From JAEUOS01 sp965279115 (GTDB taxonomy: Bacteria; Pseudomonadota; Gammaproteobacteria; Burkholderiales; JAEUOS01): a DNA stretch of 64,000 bases. The stretch's first letter is position 1; the number at the start of each line of letters is the position of its first letter. The position numbers were made by a program, and so were the translations under genes. Below, piece by piece: positions 9,564 through 18,909 of this stretch. Where the stretch lies: positions 4,960,001-5,024,000 of the forward strand of contig OZ257137.1 in the NCBI GenBank assembly GCA_965279115.1. The letters are read 5' to 3'. Below the pieces are notes generated by a model. That model was not told where the DNA came from. It did no database searches and saw nothing but the letters and a program-made list of their open reading frames with translations.

Positions 9564-10259
9564 TCAGACTTCGAGCGCGGTGATCTGGTCGTACACGCGG
9601 TTAAGCCAGACCTTGACCCGCTGACGTTCCAGCATTCCGAGGCTGGCGCCACCCACGTCCGCAGGCTGGATCGCTGCCCAGAAGCTGGTGTTGCGCGCGT
9701 CGATCTTCTGCATGGTGGCATCCGCCAGGTGGCCGATCGATATGATGCGTGCGCCAAGCTGCTCGGCGCGGGCCTTTTCTCCTGACTCCTCGAGGATATC
9801 GAAGCGATCGCCGCGCAGGGCGTTTTGTACCAGCACGATCCTGATGCGGCCGCCGAAGGTGTCGAGCAGGTTGCGCAGCAGGTCCACCGAATCGCGACCG
9901 GCGTCCATGACGTGCCAATAGGTAATCGAGAGACCAACTTCCGGCGCCAGCTCGACCAGGCCGGAATCTTCGATCCAGCGGGTCAACGCATGCTGGGTCT
10001 GTGCGGCCAGGTCGACCAGTATGCGGTGATCGGGGTTTGCAGCCGCAGCTTCGACCACGCGGTCGAGGTTGTTGTAGTCGTCGATCACCAGTGGCGCGGC
10101 GTAGCCCGCATAGAAGCGCAGCAGCGCACCGTGCGACTTGTCGGAATCGTAGCCGGTGAAGGGCATGCCGCGGTCGATGAAATATTGCGCGAGGATGCGC
10201 GAGACGACGGATTTGCCGACACCGCCTTTTTCGCCGCCGATGAGATGCAGGTTGCTCAT
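9564..10259 (-). CDS. Orphan ParA/MinD-like P-loop ATPase
   Basis: 231-residue protein with a deviant Walker A motif at residues 10-17 (EKGGVGKS), as in the ParA/MinD/CobQ superfamily. YDSDKSHGALLRFY replaces the usual DxDPQ switch region, and VDLAAQTQHALTRW fills the Walker B-like position. It lacks an N-terminal DNA-binding extension and has no ParB-like or flagellar gene beside it, so chromosome partition is unlikely. Similar lone ATPases are sometimes annotated as mobilisation or nucleotide-binding proteins, but no transfer genes are present. It ends 20 bases from the CaiB stop (converging) and is divergent from the gamma-glutamyltransferase gene. Role unknown; it might position some cargo in the cell. 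Confidence 0.72.
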   Translation of the reverse strand: MSNLHLIGGEKGGVGKSVVSRILAQYFIDRGMPFTGYDSDKSHGALLRFYAGYAAPLVIDDYNNLDRVVEAAAANPDHRILVDLAAQTQHALTRWIEDSGLVELAPEVGLSITYWHVMDAGRDSVDLLRNLLDTFGGRIRIVLVQNALRGDRFDILEESGEKARAEQLGARIISIGHLADATMQKIDARNTSFWAAIQPADVGGASLGMLERQRVKVWLNRVYDQITALEV

Positions 10260-10385
10260 GCCATTGTGTTCCCTGGTTGGATTGTCAGGGCATTATCAAG
10301 CAATAACGAGGCCATTGCGGACGGGCGTGTCGGTCATGCGACTCCGGCATAATCCCGGCTCACTATCAGAGAGGGCGGTGAAGTG

Positions 10386-11978
10386 ATGCGCGACAATTTC
10401 AGCAACAGCCAGGTAATCCGCAAGCCGGCGGTGGTGTCGAAGTCGGGCATCGTCGCGGCACAGCATTCGAAGGCTGCGGCGGTCGGCGCAAACGTGCTTG
10501 CCGCCGGTGGGGATTGCGTCGATGCGGTGGTGGCGACCTCGTTTGCGCTTGGCGCGGTGGAGCCCTGGATGAGCGGGGTGGGCGGCGGCGGCACCATGGT
10601 GCTGTACCGCGCGCGGGAAAAGCGCTTCGAAGTGATCGATTTCGGCATGCGCTCCCCGCTCGGCCTGAAACCCGAGGATTTCGCGCTTACCGGGCAAGGC
10701 GCGGCGTCCGACCTGTTTCCATGGCCGCGCGTCAAGGATGATCGCAACATCCATGGCCCGGCGTCGATCGCGGTGCCTGGCGTGGTGGCCGGCATGGAAC
10801 TGGCGCATCAGCGGCATGCGAAGCTGCCCTGGCGCGACCTGCTGGCGCCGGCGGTTACGCTGGCGCGGGAAGGCTTGCTGGTGGACTGGTTCACCACCGA
10901 GATTGTCGCCACCGGAGCGGCCGACCTGAGGCGCTATCCGGCCAGCGCGGCAGCTTTCCTGATTGACGGCTTGCCGCCAGCGGCGATGTGGGGCATCAAA
11001 AGTGAGGTGCGGCTGCCGCAGGGCAGGCTTGCGGACACGCTGGCCGAACTCGCCGCGAGCGGGCCGCGTGATTTTTACGAAGGCGCGCTGGCGCGCAGTA
11101 TCGCCGCCGACATCCACGCCGCGGGTGGGTACCTCTCGATGGCAGACCTGGCGGCCTATCGCGCCGCTCTGCGCGAGCCGCTGACAATCCCCTATCGTGG
11201 AGGACGCGTCATGGCGACGCCCGAGTTGACGGCCGGTCCTACGCTGGCGCATGCCTTGCGGTTGTTGAGCGCTTCGGCCGCGCTCGGCAAGGGAGACGCG
11301 CCGGATGCGGCAGCCTATGCCGACTACGCACTGGCGCTGCAGGAGGCCTATCGCGAGCGCCTCAAGGGCATGGGCGACGCCGACGGACGGCGCGCGCTGG
11401 GGGCCGAGCACCTGGCGCCGGCTTGCACCACGCACTTCAGCGTGGTGGATGCCGAAGGCAACATGGCCGCGGTGACGCAGACGCTGCTTTCGATTTTCGG
11501 CTCCAGGTTCACCCTGCCTTCGTCGGGCATCCTGATGAACAACGGCATCATGTGGTTCGATCCGGAGCAGGGCGGGCCCAACGCGCTCGCACCCGGACGC
11601 CGTTGCCTGACCAATTACACGCCGGTGATTGCCGAAGGGCGCGACGGCCGCATGCTGGCGGTCGGCGCTTCGGGCGGCCGGCGCATTCTCCCGGCGGTGA
11701 TGCAATTGCTGTCACTCACGCTGGATTACGGCATGGACCTTGACACCGCCTTCCATACGCCGCGCATCGATGCCAGCGAGGGTGCGGTGGTGATAGGCGA
11801 CGTGCGCATGGCGGAGGAAACCCGCAAGGCCTTGCGCGAACGCTTCGACTATGCCGAGGCGCGCGTGCAGACCATGCCGATGAAATTCGCCTGCCCTTCC
11901 GCGGTGGCGCGGGTGGAAGGCACGAACAGTGGCGCAACCGAGATTGCGCAGCCCTGGGCGGATGCGGTGACGTATTGA
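10386..11978 (+). CDS. Gamma-glutamyltransferase family protein, no signal peptide
   Basis: Ntn-hydrolase of the gamma-glutamyltranspeptidase family, about 530 residues. The precursor is expected to cleave itself before the first Thr of CTTHFSVVDAEGNMAAVTQTL (near residue 348), which becomes the nucleophile of the small subunit. SSGILMNNGIMWFDP and SGGRRILPAVMQL are further small-subunit blocks. The large subunit begins with KSGIVAAQHSKAAAVGANVLAAGG. No export signal is visible, so it is probably cytoplasmic, unlike classical periplasmic GGT. GTG at 10383 and ATG at 10386 are both possible starts; GAGGG at 10371-10375 suits either. Substrate may be glutathione or another gamma-glutamyl or acyl amide. 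Confidence 0.85.
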   Translation: MRDNFSNSQVIRKPAVVSKSGIVAAQHSKAAAVGANVLAAGGDCVDAVVATSFALGAVEPWMSGVGGGGTMVLYRAREKRFEVIDFGMRSPLGLKPEDFALTGQGAASDLFPWPRVKDDRNIHGPASIAVPGVVAGMELAHQRHAKLPWRDLLAPAVTLAREGLLVDWFTTEIVATGAADLRRYPASAAAFLIDGLPPAAMWGIKSEVRLPQGRLADTLAELAASGPRDFYEGALARSIAADIHAAGGYLSMADLAAYRAALREPLTIPYRGGRVMATPELTAGPTLAHALRLLSASAALGKGDAPDAAAYADYALALQEAYRERLKGMGDADGRRALGAEHLAPACTTHFSVVDAEGNMAAVTQTLLSIFGSRFTLPSSGILMNNGIMWFDPEQGGPNALAPGRRCLTNYTPVIAEGRDGRMLAVGASGGRRILPAVMQLLSLTLDYGMDLDTAFHTPRIDASEGAVVIGDVRMAEETRKALRERFDYAEARVQTMPMKFACPSAVARVEGTNSGATEIAQPWADAVTY

Positions 11979-12050
11979 AGCTGCGGCGGCAACAGGAAAA
12001 CGCGGACAGGCGCCGCACCAGGGGCGCGCCGGGGCGCCAGGAGAGTTGAT

Positions 12051-13973
12051 ATGAATGACCTGCTCAAGGGCGGCGAGGATTCCAATCGCAGCGCCAATCC
12101 AACCATCCATGAGGTGAGCGATCCGGCGCGCCGGATCGTGGTCAAGGGATCGCTTGCCGGTGCCCTTGCGGCCCTGTTCGGATCAATGGGCGCGCTTTCG
12201 CAGGCGGGCTGCGCTGCGCTGCCTGGTGGTGGTGGACGCATCGGGTTCAAGGGGATCGCCACCTCGGCGGCGGATACCCTTGTCGTGCCCGAAGGTTATC
12301 GTGCCGAGGTGCTCTACCGCTGGGGCGATGCGGTCGGCATCGCCGGCGACATGCCGGCGTTTCGCGCCGACGCGGGCAATACGGCGGCGGAGCAGGCGGC
12401 GCAGGCCGGCATGCACCACGATGGCATGCATTTCTTTCCATTGCCCGAATCTGCCAGCCGGCCCCGCGCGCTGCTGGTGATGAACCACGAGTACACCGAC
12501 GAAGGTCTGTTGCACAGCGACGGATTTCGCAACTGGACGGCGGCCAAGACCGAGAAATCGCAGGCCGCGCACGGCGTTTCGGTGATCGAGATTGAACGTG
12601 GCGCGCAAGGCTGGCAGGTCGTGCGCCCTTCGCCGCATGCGCGGCGCATCACCGCCCGCACGCCTATGAGTGTGGCTGGGCCGGCGGCCGGGCATGCGAT
12701 GCTGCGCACCGCCGCCGATCCTGCCGGCACGCGGGTGCTGGGCACGTACAACAATTGTGCGAGCGGAATGACGCCGTGGGGCACCTACCTCACCTGCGAG
12801 GAAAATTTCGCGTTCTACTTCCACGCCCCCGAAAAAGTGGACGCGCACCAGGCACGCTGGGGGCTGCGCGACAAGGCGCGCGGTGTCTTCCCCTGGGGGG
12901 ACCATGACGAGCGTTTCGACGCGCGACGCCACCCCAACGAATTCAACCGCTTCGGCTGGGTCGTGGAATTCGACCCTTTCGACCCGCAATCGGTGCCGGT
13001 CAAGCGCACCGCGCTCGGCCGGGCCGCGCATGAAGGCGCGACCACCGTTCTGACCCGTGACGGCCGCGCGGTGGTGTACATGGGTGAGGACGCACGCTTC
13101 GAGTACATCTACAAGTTCGTCAGCCGCGACCGCATGCGGGAGGGGGGCTTCAAGGCCAACCGCGACCTGCTCGATCACGGCACGCTGTACGTCGCGCGTT
13201 TCGATGCCGACGGGCGCGGTGTGTGGCTGCCGCTGGCGCATGGTGCGGGCGGCCTTATGGCCGCGAACGGCTTTGCCGATCAGGGCGAAGTCGTGGTGAA
13301 GGCGCGCCAGGCGTCCGACCGGCTCGGCGGCACGAAAATGGACCGGCCGGAATGGATCGCCATCGATCCGCATTCGGGCGAGGTGTACTGCACCCTGACC
13401 AACAATCCCCAGCGCGGCCAGGAGCGGTTTCCGCCGGTCGATGCCGCCAATCCGCGCAGCAACAACGTGATGGGCCAGATCATCCGCTGGAAGGAAGGCG
13501 GGGACTTCGATGGCACCACGTTCACGTGGAATCACCTGGTGCTGGCCGGCGACCCGCAGAATGCGCGGGCCGAGGCGAAGGGCAACATCAAGGGCGACAT
13601 TTTCGCCTGCCCGGACGGGCTCGCCTTCGACAGCCGTCGCGTGTTGTGGATACAGACCGACGCCCATGCCTCGCAGATGAACAAGGGTGAACTCGAGCGC
13701 ATCGGCAACAACCAGATGCTGGCTTGCGATGTGGCCACCGGGGAGATCCGCCGCTTCATGACAGGCCCCGTCAATTGCGAGGTAACCGGCGCGGTACTGA
13801 CGCCGGATTGCCGCGCGCTGTTCGTCAACATCCAGCATCCGGGCGAATTTCCCGGTGATCGCGCCGACCCGGCCAATCCGATGCGCTTTTCGAAATGGCC
13901 GGACGGCGCCGGGCGGCCGCGCAGTTCCACCGTGGTTATCACCCGAGTCGATGGCGGGGTGGTAGGGTCCTGA
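12051..13973 (+). CDS. PhoX family phosphatase (DUF839)
   Basis: 640-residue member of the PhoX alkaline phosphatase family, calcium/iron-dependent beta-propeller enzymes usually exported by Tat. The N-terminus has a twin-arginine context (DPARRIVVKGSLAGALAALFG, residues 25-45) and a possible lipobox-like SQAGC. Family blocks seen are LLVMNHEYTDEGLL, NNCASGMTPWGTYLTCEENFAFYF, DGRAVVYMGEDARFEYIYKFVS and RPEWIAIDPHSGEVYCTLTNN. An AGGAGAG precedes the ATG. No pho regulatory genes are adjacent. It probably frees phosphate from organic esters in the periplasm. The convergent M23 peptidase gene starts 13 bases after its end. Confidence 0.88.
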   Translation: MNDLLKGGEDSNRSANPTIHEVSDPARRIVVKGSLAGALAALFGSMGALSQAGCAALPGGGGRIGFKGIATSAADTLVVPEGYRAEVLYRWGDAVGIAGDMPAFRADAGNTAAEQAAQAGMHHDGMHFFPLPESASRPRALLVMNHEYTDEGLLHSDGFRNWTAAKTEKSQAAHGVSVIEIERGAQGWQVVRPSPHARRITARTPMSVAGPAAGHAMLRTAADPAGTRVLGTYNNCASGMTPWGTYLTCEENFAFYFHAPEKVDAHQARWGLRDKARGVFPWGDHDERFDARRHPNEFNRFGWVVEFDPFDPQSVPVKRTALGRAAHEGATTVLTRDGRAVVYMGEDARFEYIYKFVSRDRMREGGFKANRDLLDHGTLYVARFDADGRGVWLPLAHGAGGLMAANGFADQGEVVVKARQASDRLGGTKMDRPEWIAIDPHSGEVYCTLTNNPQRGQERFPPVDAANPRSNNVMGQIIRWKEGGDFDGTTFTWNHLVLAGDPQNARAEAKGNIKGDIFACPDGLAFDSRRVLWIQTDAHASQMNKGELERIGNNQMLACDVATGEIRRFMTGPVNCEVTGAVLTPDCRALFVNIQHPGEFPGDRADPANPMRFSKWPDGAGRPRSSTVVITRVDGGVVGS

Positions 13974-13985
13974 ACAGCAGCTGGT

Positions 13986-14819
13986 TCAGTCAGAGACCAG
14001 CATGCCGCGGTAGACCGGCGTGACCACACCGCGCTTGCGGGTGTGGAAGCGGACCGGAACCGATTCGATGCGGCCGCGGTTGTTGTGCTGCACATGGAAG
14101 TGCAGGTGCGGCCCGCTCGATTGCCCGGTATTGCCCGAAAGCCCGAGCAGGCGGCCTGCCTCGATGCGTTCGTTGACGGCGATGTCGGGCGCGGCCCCCG
14201 ACAGGTGGGCGTAGTCGGCCCAGGTGCCGTCGTCATGGAACACGCGCACGTAGTTGCCGCGATTGGCGACATCGCCGCGCGTTGCGGACTTCTCGAAGAC
14301 CTCGATGACGATTCCGCCTCGGGCGGCCACGACAGGCGTGCCTTCCGGCATGACGATGTCGATCGCGTTGGCCGACGCGACATCGCCATGGGTGACGATC
14401 GGGCCACCCGGCGCCTGGGAGACCATGAAGGACAGACCGTCGCCGAACGGCAGCCGGTAGCGCGCATTCGGGTCGGGCCGGGCGTTCGGGTCGCCCAGCT
14501 TTGGCGCATAGCGAAACGCGAAGCGGTAGCCCTGGCTGCGGTTGGCGGCGTGCACGCGGGTGGCTTCCTGCATCTCGCCGGGTTGCAGCACCAGGCTGAA
14601 GGGAAAGCTGCGGGTTGAGGCGACATTGCTACCTTCGGTCAGCGAGAACGTCACCTCGACCGGGGCTTTGCCCGCATTGCGCGCCAGAAGGCGATGGCCG
14701 TCGGCCTCCTTGCGTGATTCGACCGTGACACCCAGGTTGTTCTGGGCGACCGCCCCATTCGCGGTCGCGGCAAGCAACGCCGCTGCCAGGAGTCTGCGCA
14801 AATCAGGCGCGCGCAGCAC
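13986..14819 (-). CDS. M23 family metallopeptidase (LytM domain), exported
   Basis: 277-residue protein with a Sec-type signal (about residues 1-25, ending GAVAQ) and a C-terminal LytM/lysostaphin-type peptidase domain. The zinc ligands are in THGDVASANAIDIVMPEG and GPHLHFHVQ (HxH), and the fold is marked by GIVIEVFEKSATRGDVANRGNYV. The N-terminal 120 residues are a small beta-rich domain without a clear family. It should cleave peptidoglycan cross-bridges or activate an amidase in the periplasm. It overlaps the start of the acetoacetyl-CoA synthetase stop region by 17 bases on the same strand, so it is the second gene of that transcript, although the functions are unrelated. Confidence 0.85.
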   Translation of the reverse strand: MLRAPDLRRLLAAALLAATANGAVAQNNLGVTVESRKEADGHRLLARNAGKAPVEVTFSLTEGSNVASTRSFPFSLVLQPGEMQEATRVHAANRSQGYRFAFRYAPKLGDPNARPDPNARYRLPFGDGLSFMVSQAPGGPIVTHGDVASANAIDIVMPEGTPVVAARGGIVIEVFEKSATRGDVANRGNYVRVFHDDGTWADYAHLSGAAPDIAVNERIEAGRLLGLSGNTGQSSGPHLHFHVQHNNRGRIESVPVRFHTRKRGVVTPVYRGMLVSD

Positions 14820-16785
14820 GCTCTGCCGCGAAGGCCACGAACCAGGTCAGGCTGCCGGGGTTGCTCATCGAGTCGCGATTGACCACCTTCTCGATCGGTT
14901 CGCCCAGCAGCAGGCGCTTGATCGGCACCTCCAGCTTTTTGCCGTTGAGGGTGCGCGGCACCTCCGGGATGGCGAACACGTCGTTGGGCACATGGCGGCC
15001 CGACAAGTCATTGCGGATACGCCCCTTGATGCGCTCCTTCAAGCCGTCATCCAGCGCGGCGCCAGGCTTCAGGACAATGAAGAGCGGCATCCAGGATTCG
15101 CGGCCGAGGTATTCGAGATCGACCACCAGGCTGTCCTGCACTTCGGCCACGTCCTCGACCACGCGATAGATCTCGGCCGAGCCCATGCGGATGCCGTAGC
15201 GGTTGATGGTGGAGTCGCTGCGCCCGTAGATGATGGCGCCGCCGCGCGGGGTGATCTTGAGCCAGTCGCCGTGGCGCCACACGCCCGGGTACATCTCGAA
15301 ATAGCTTTCGCGGTAACGCTTGTCGTCGGTGTCGTTCCAGAAATAAAGGGGGAAGGACGGCATAGGCAGGGTGCAGACCAGTTCACCCACTTCGTCGATC
15401 AGCGACTTGCCGGCCTCATCGAACGCGTGCACGGCGACGCCCAGGCAGCGGCACTGCATTTCACCGGCGAACTGCGGCAGGATCGGGCAGGCGCCCACAA
15501 AGGCGGCGCCCGGATCGGTACCCCCGGAGATCGAGGCCAGCAGCAGGTCCGAGTTGACATGCTCGTAGACCCATCGGTAGCCCTCAACCGGAAGCGGTGA
15601 TCCGGAGGAGCACACGGTACGGATGCGCGATATGTCGCCGTGCTCGCGCGGTTCCACGCCTGACTTCAGGCACTGGGCGATGTACGCAGCGCTGGCGCCA
15701 AACACATCGGTATGGCTGCGTGCGGCGAACTTCCACAAGGTGCTCATGTCCGGATAGCCCGGGTTGCCGTCGTACTGCACGATGGTGCAGCCAGAGAGCA
15801 TGGTGTTGCACAGCAGGTTCCAGATGATCCAGTTGGTCGAGGAGTACCAGAAAAAGCGGTCTCCCGGCGCCAGGTCGAGGTGCAAGTCGTTGTGCTTGAT
15901 GCATTCGATAGTGGTGCCGCCATGGCCATGCACGATGGGCTTGGGCATACCGGTGGTGCCCGACGAATAGACCACCCAGAGCGGATGGTCGAAGGGCACC
16001 TGGGCGAATTCCAGCGGCCCCGGCGCTTGCATGGCCGCGTCCCAGGCCATGGCGTTGGGGAAGGAAGCGACATCGATGCCCTCATCGAGGTAAGGGACGA
16101 TGATGGTCTTCTGCACCGAGGGCAGGGCCTCGAGGATCTCGCGCACGATGCCTGATCGGTCGAAGTCCCGGCCGCCGTAGCGGTAGCCGTCCACCGCAAG
16201 CAGCACCTTGGGTTCGATCTGGCGGAAGCGGTCGATTACCGACACATGCCCCATGTCCGGCGACGCGGAGGACCAGATCGCGCCCAGGCTCGCCACCGCA
16301 AGCAGGGCGACGATGGTCTGCGGGATGTTGGGCATGTAGGCCACCACCCGGTCGCCCTCGACCACGCCCATGGCCTTGAGGGTATTGGCGAGCGCCGCCA
16401 CCCGCGCCTTGAGTTCGTTCCAGCTGATTTCGGTGTGGGGCTTCAACTCGGATTCGAAAATGATCGCCGGCCGGTCGGCGGCGGCATGACGCAAGGCGTG
16501 CTCCGCATAGTTGAGCCGCGCGCCTTCGAACCATACGGTGCGCGGCATGCTGCGCGCCTTCAACACCTGCTTGTAGGGCGTGGAGGCGCTTATCGCGTAG
16601 TACTCCCAGATGCTCTGCCAGAACGTTTCCAGTTCGTCGACCGACCATTGCCACAGGGCGTTGTAGTCGGCGAACTTGAGCCCGCGGGTTTGTTCCAGCC
16701 AGGCCGTGTAGGCGGTCAGGCGGGCACGCTTGAGGCGTTCCGGGGAGGGTTGCCAGAGCAGGGTTCCTTCGGTCACGTTTGTCAT
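14803..16785 (-). CDS. aacS: Acetoacetyl-CoA synthetase
   Basis: Acetoacetate-CoA ligase of the ANL adenylate-forming family, 660 residues. The family N-terminus (TLLWQPSPERLKRARLTAYTAW) and NYAEHALRH are present. The AMP-binding P-loop is YSSGTTGMPKPIVHGHGG, and the C-terminal RTLNGKKLEVPIKRLLLGEP holds the conserved catalytic Lys that acetylation controls in related enzymes. VSIDRFRQIEPKVLLAVDGYRYGG-type middle segments are typical of acetoacetyl-CoA rather than acetyl-CoA synthetases. It activates acetoacetate from ketone bodies, leucine or polyhydroxybutyrate breakdown. It is divergent from the flavin reductase-like gene and overlaps the M23 gene by 17 bases. Confidence 0.93.
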   Translation of the reverse strand: MTNVTEGTLLWQPSPERLKRARLTAYTAWLEQTRGLKFADYNALWQWSVDELETFWQSIWEYYAISASTPYKQVLKARSMPRTVWFEGARLNYAEHALRHAAADRPAIIFESELKPHTEISWNELKARVAALANTLKAMGVVEGDRVVAYMPNIPQTIVALLAVASLGAIWSSASPDMGHVSVIDRFRQIEPKVLLAVDGYRYGGRDFDRSGIVREILEALPSVQKTIIVPYLDEGIDVASFPNAMAWDAAMQAPGPLEFAQVPFDHPLWVVYSSGTTGMPKPIVHGHGGTTIECIKHNDLHLDLAPGDRFFWYSSTNWIIWNLLCNTMLSGCTIVQYDGNPGYPDMSTLWKFAARSHTDVFGASAAYIAQCLKSGVEPREHGDISRIRTVCSSGSPLPVEGYRWVYEHVNSDLLLASISGGTDPGAAFVGACPILPQFAGEMQCRCLGVAVHAFDEAGKSLIDEVGELVCTLPMPSFPLYFWNDTDDKRYRESYFEMYPGVWRHGDWLKITPRGGAIIYGRSDSTINRYGIRMGSAEIYRVVEDVAEVQDSLVVDLEYLGRESWMPLFIVLKPGAALDDGLKERIKGRIRNDLSGRHVPNDVFAIPEVPRTLNGKKLEVPIKRLLLGEPIEKVVNRDSMSNPGSLTWFVAFAAERAARA

Positions 16786-16890
16786 GTTGTCTTTGCGCGG
16801 TTGGGTGCGTCAGTGGATTCTATCGACTGCCGCGTCCGTCTACCTGCGGCAGGCTTTACACTCGCGATTCACCCAACCGGAAGCCCTACA

Positions 16891-17550
16891 ATGCACTACG
16901 ACACCGAAGCCAACAACCACGGCCTGCGCCACAACCCGTTCAAGGCGTTGGCGGTGCCGCGCCCGATCGGCTGGATAGGCACGACCAGCCGCGCCGGCGT
17001 CCACAATCTGGCGCCCTACAGCTTTTTCAACGCGGTCAGCGACCGTCCGCCGGTGGTGCTGTTCTCATCGGCCGGGCACAAGGACTCGCTGCGCAACGCG
17101 GTTGAAACCGGCGAGTTCACCTGCTCGATCGCCACCTATGATTTGCGCGAGCAGATGAACATGAGCTCCGCCCCGGTGGGCGAGGCGGTGGACGAATTCG
17201 CATTGGCTGGTCTCACGCCCGCGCCGTCCCGCCTGGTGCGCGCTCCCAGGGTGGCCGAGAGCCCGGCGGCGTTCGAATGCAAGACCTGGAAAACCGTCGA
17301 ATTGCCGGCGCCGGATGCGGCGCACACGCACACGGTGGTGTTCGGCCTGGTCGTGGGCGTTTACATCAACGAGGCCATCATCCGCGACGGCATGGTCGAT
17401 ACCGGGCTGATGAAGCCCATCGCCCGGCTGGGATACATGGACTACGCCGTGGTCACGCCCGAATCGATGTTCAGTTTGAACCGGCCGCTGGTGGGGGCGG
17501 ATGGGAAAACCGCGACTGTCGCAGCGGAGTGGGACGGGGTGTACCGCTAA
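16891..17550 (+). CDS. Flavin reductase-like FMN-binding protein
   Basis: 219-residue protein of the DIM6/NTAB flavin-reductase-like split-barrel family. LAVPRPIGWIGTTSRAGVHNLAPYSFFNAVSDRPPVV is the FMN-binding block, followed by FTCSIATYDLREQMN. The family includes reductases for two-component monooxygenases and proteins of unknown substrate. The ATG at 16891 follows a GGAAG; the frame is open further upstream only over the 5' end of the acetoacetyl-CoA synthetase on the other strand. No monooxygenase partner is adjacent. It converges on the carboxylesterase gene. Confidence 0.83.
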   Translation: MHYDTEANNHGLRHNPFKALAVPRPIGWIGTTSRAGVHNLAPYSFFNAVSDRPPVVLFSSAGHKDSLRNAVETGEFTCSIATYDLREQMNMSSAPVGEAVDEFALAGLTPAPSRLVRAPRVAESPAAFECKTWKTVELPAPDAAHTHTVVFGLVVGVYINEAIIRDGMVDTGLMKPIARLGYMDYAVVTPESMFSLNRPLVGADGKTATVAAEWDGVYR

Positions 17551-17572
17551 GGCCGCACGCTCCGGGCGAACG

Positions 17573-18253
17573 TCAGGCCAGCACGCGCCCCAGCCAGGCG
17601 CGGATGTCGCCGATTTCCTCCAGGCACAGCGAGTGTTCCATCGGGTACTGATGCCATTCGATTGCGTAGCCCAGGCCTTCAAGTTGCGTTTTTGACTTGT
17701 CGGCCCGGTCGAGTACTACCACCGGGTCTTCAGTCCCGTGCGCCATGAAAATCGGTACATCGCGATTGGCCGGCGCGGCCTCGTCCGCCACGTGGGCGGC
17801 CAGCGGCAGGTAGCTGGAGAGAACCATCAAGCCGGCGAGGCGACTGGCGTGGCGCAATCCGGCCTGCAGCGTGACCGCGCCGCCTTGTGAAAACCCCGCC
17901 AGCACGATGCGGTTTTCGGGCGTACCCCGTGAAACCTCGCGCGCGATCAGGGCTTCGCATTCGGCCTGGCTCTGGCGCAGGCCGGCTTCGTCTTCCTGGC
18001 GCACCAGGTCCATCATCTTGATGTCGTACCAGGCGCGCATGCGCATGCCGTTGTTGATGGTGACAGGCCGCATCGGCGCGTGGGGAAACACGAAACGCAC
18101 GCCGCCTGACAAGCCCGGCAGGGTATTGACGTCGAGTTCCTTCACCACCGGTACGAAGTCGTAGCCATCGGCACCCAGGCCATGCATCCAGATCACGCTG
18201 GCGGTCGGGGCGGTGCCGGTGGCGACTTCCACGCATTCGAGCAACTGGGTCAT
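17573..18253 (-). CDS. Phospholipase/carboxylesterase family hydrolase
   Basis: 226-residue alpha/beta hydrolase of the acyl-protein thioesterase-like carboxylesterase family. HGLGADGYDFVPVV gives the oxyanion region, and the nucleophile is Ser122 in LAGFSQGGAVT. The acid and His of the triad are expected in HGTEDPVV and YPMEHSLC. It has no signal peptide and is cytoplasmic. It hydrolyses short-chain esters or thioesters in related bacteria. It lies directly against mogA on the same strand (mogA stop at 18254-18256), so the two are co-transcribed with the DUF3617-like and darP genes upstream. Confidence 0.9.
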   Translation of the reverse strand: MTQLLECVEVATGTAPTASVIWMHGLGADGYDFVPVVKELDVNTLPGLSGGVRFVFPHAPMRPVTINNGMRMRAWYDIKMMDLVRQEDEAGLRQSQAECEALIAREVSRGTPENRIVLAGFSQGGAVTLQAGLRHASRLAGLMVLSSYLPLAAHVADEAAPANRDVPIFMAHGTEDPVVVLDRADKSKTQLEGLGYAIEWHQYPMEHSLCLEEIGDIRAWLGRVLA

Positions 18254-18892
18254 TTACGGCTTTCTGGTCAATGGCAGGGTGTCGCGTGCGCGCACGGCGG
18301 TCTTGGGGCGAAAGGCCTTGCAGACCGTCTCGTCGGTTTCGATGTACGGTCCGCCGATCAGGTCGATGCAGTAGGGCACGGCGGCAAAGATGCCGCCGGC
18401 GATGGATTTGCCGTCGCCATCCCGCAGGCCCTCAAGGGTTTCCTTGACGGCCTTGGGCTGGCCCGGCAGGTTGATGATGAGGGCGCCGGACTTCTTGTCC
18501 GGGTGAAAGCGGATCACCGCCACCTGGCGCGAGAGGATGGCGGTGGCCACGAAGCGCAGGCTGATCTGGCGCATCTGTTCGCCGAACCCGGGCATTTCCT
18601 TGTGCGCTACCGCCAGCGTGGCTTCGGGGGTGACATCGCGCAGCGCCGGGCCGGTGCCGCCGGTGGTGAGCACCAGGTCGCAGCGCTCGGTGTCGACCAG
18701 TTCGATGAGGGTTTTCTCGATGACAGCCTGCTCGTCCGGAATAAGGCGTTCCACACCTTCCCAGGCGGTGAGCAGCGCCGCGTCCAGCCAGGTCTTGAGG
18801 CCGGGCAGGCCTTCGTCCTTGTAAACACCGCTGCTGGCGCGGTCGCTGGCCGAAACCATCCCGACCCGCAAGGGGCGATCAAGCACGTTCAC
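18254..18892 (-). CDS. mogA: Molybdopterin adenylyltransferase
   Basis: Activates molybdopterin by adenylation before molybdate insertion. The MoaB/MogA fold is shown by VGMVSASDRASSGVYKDEGLPGL, DLVLTTGGTGPALRDVTPEAT (the TTGGTG pterin loop) and ALIINLPGQPKAVKETL. I chose the GTG at 18892-18890, which has GGGGA eight to nine bases upstream and gives 212 residues; a second GTG lies two codons on. No ATG suits the family length. Of interest because the formate dehydrogenase at 31433-34276 needs molybdenum cofactor. It is followed at once by the carboxylesterase gene. Confidence 0.9.
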   Translation of the reverse strand: MNVLDRPLRVGMVSASDRASSGVYKDEGLPGLKTWLDAALLTAWEGVERLIPDEQAVIEKTLIELVDTERCDLVLTTGGTGPALRDVTPEATLAVAHKEMPGFGEQMRQISLRFVATAILSRQVAVIRFHPDKKSGALIINLPGQPKAVKETLEGLRDGDGKSIAGGIFAAVPYCIDLIGGPYIETDETVCKAFRPKTAVRARDTLPLTRKP

Positions 18893-18909
18893 GTTCTTGT
18901 TTCCCCAGG

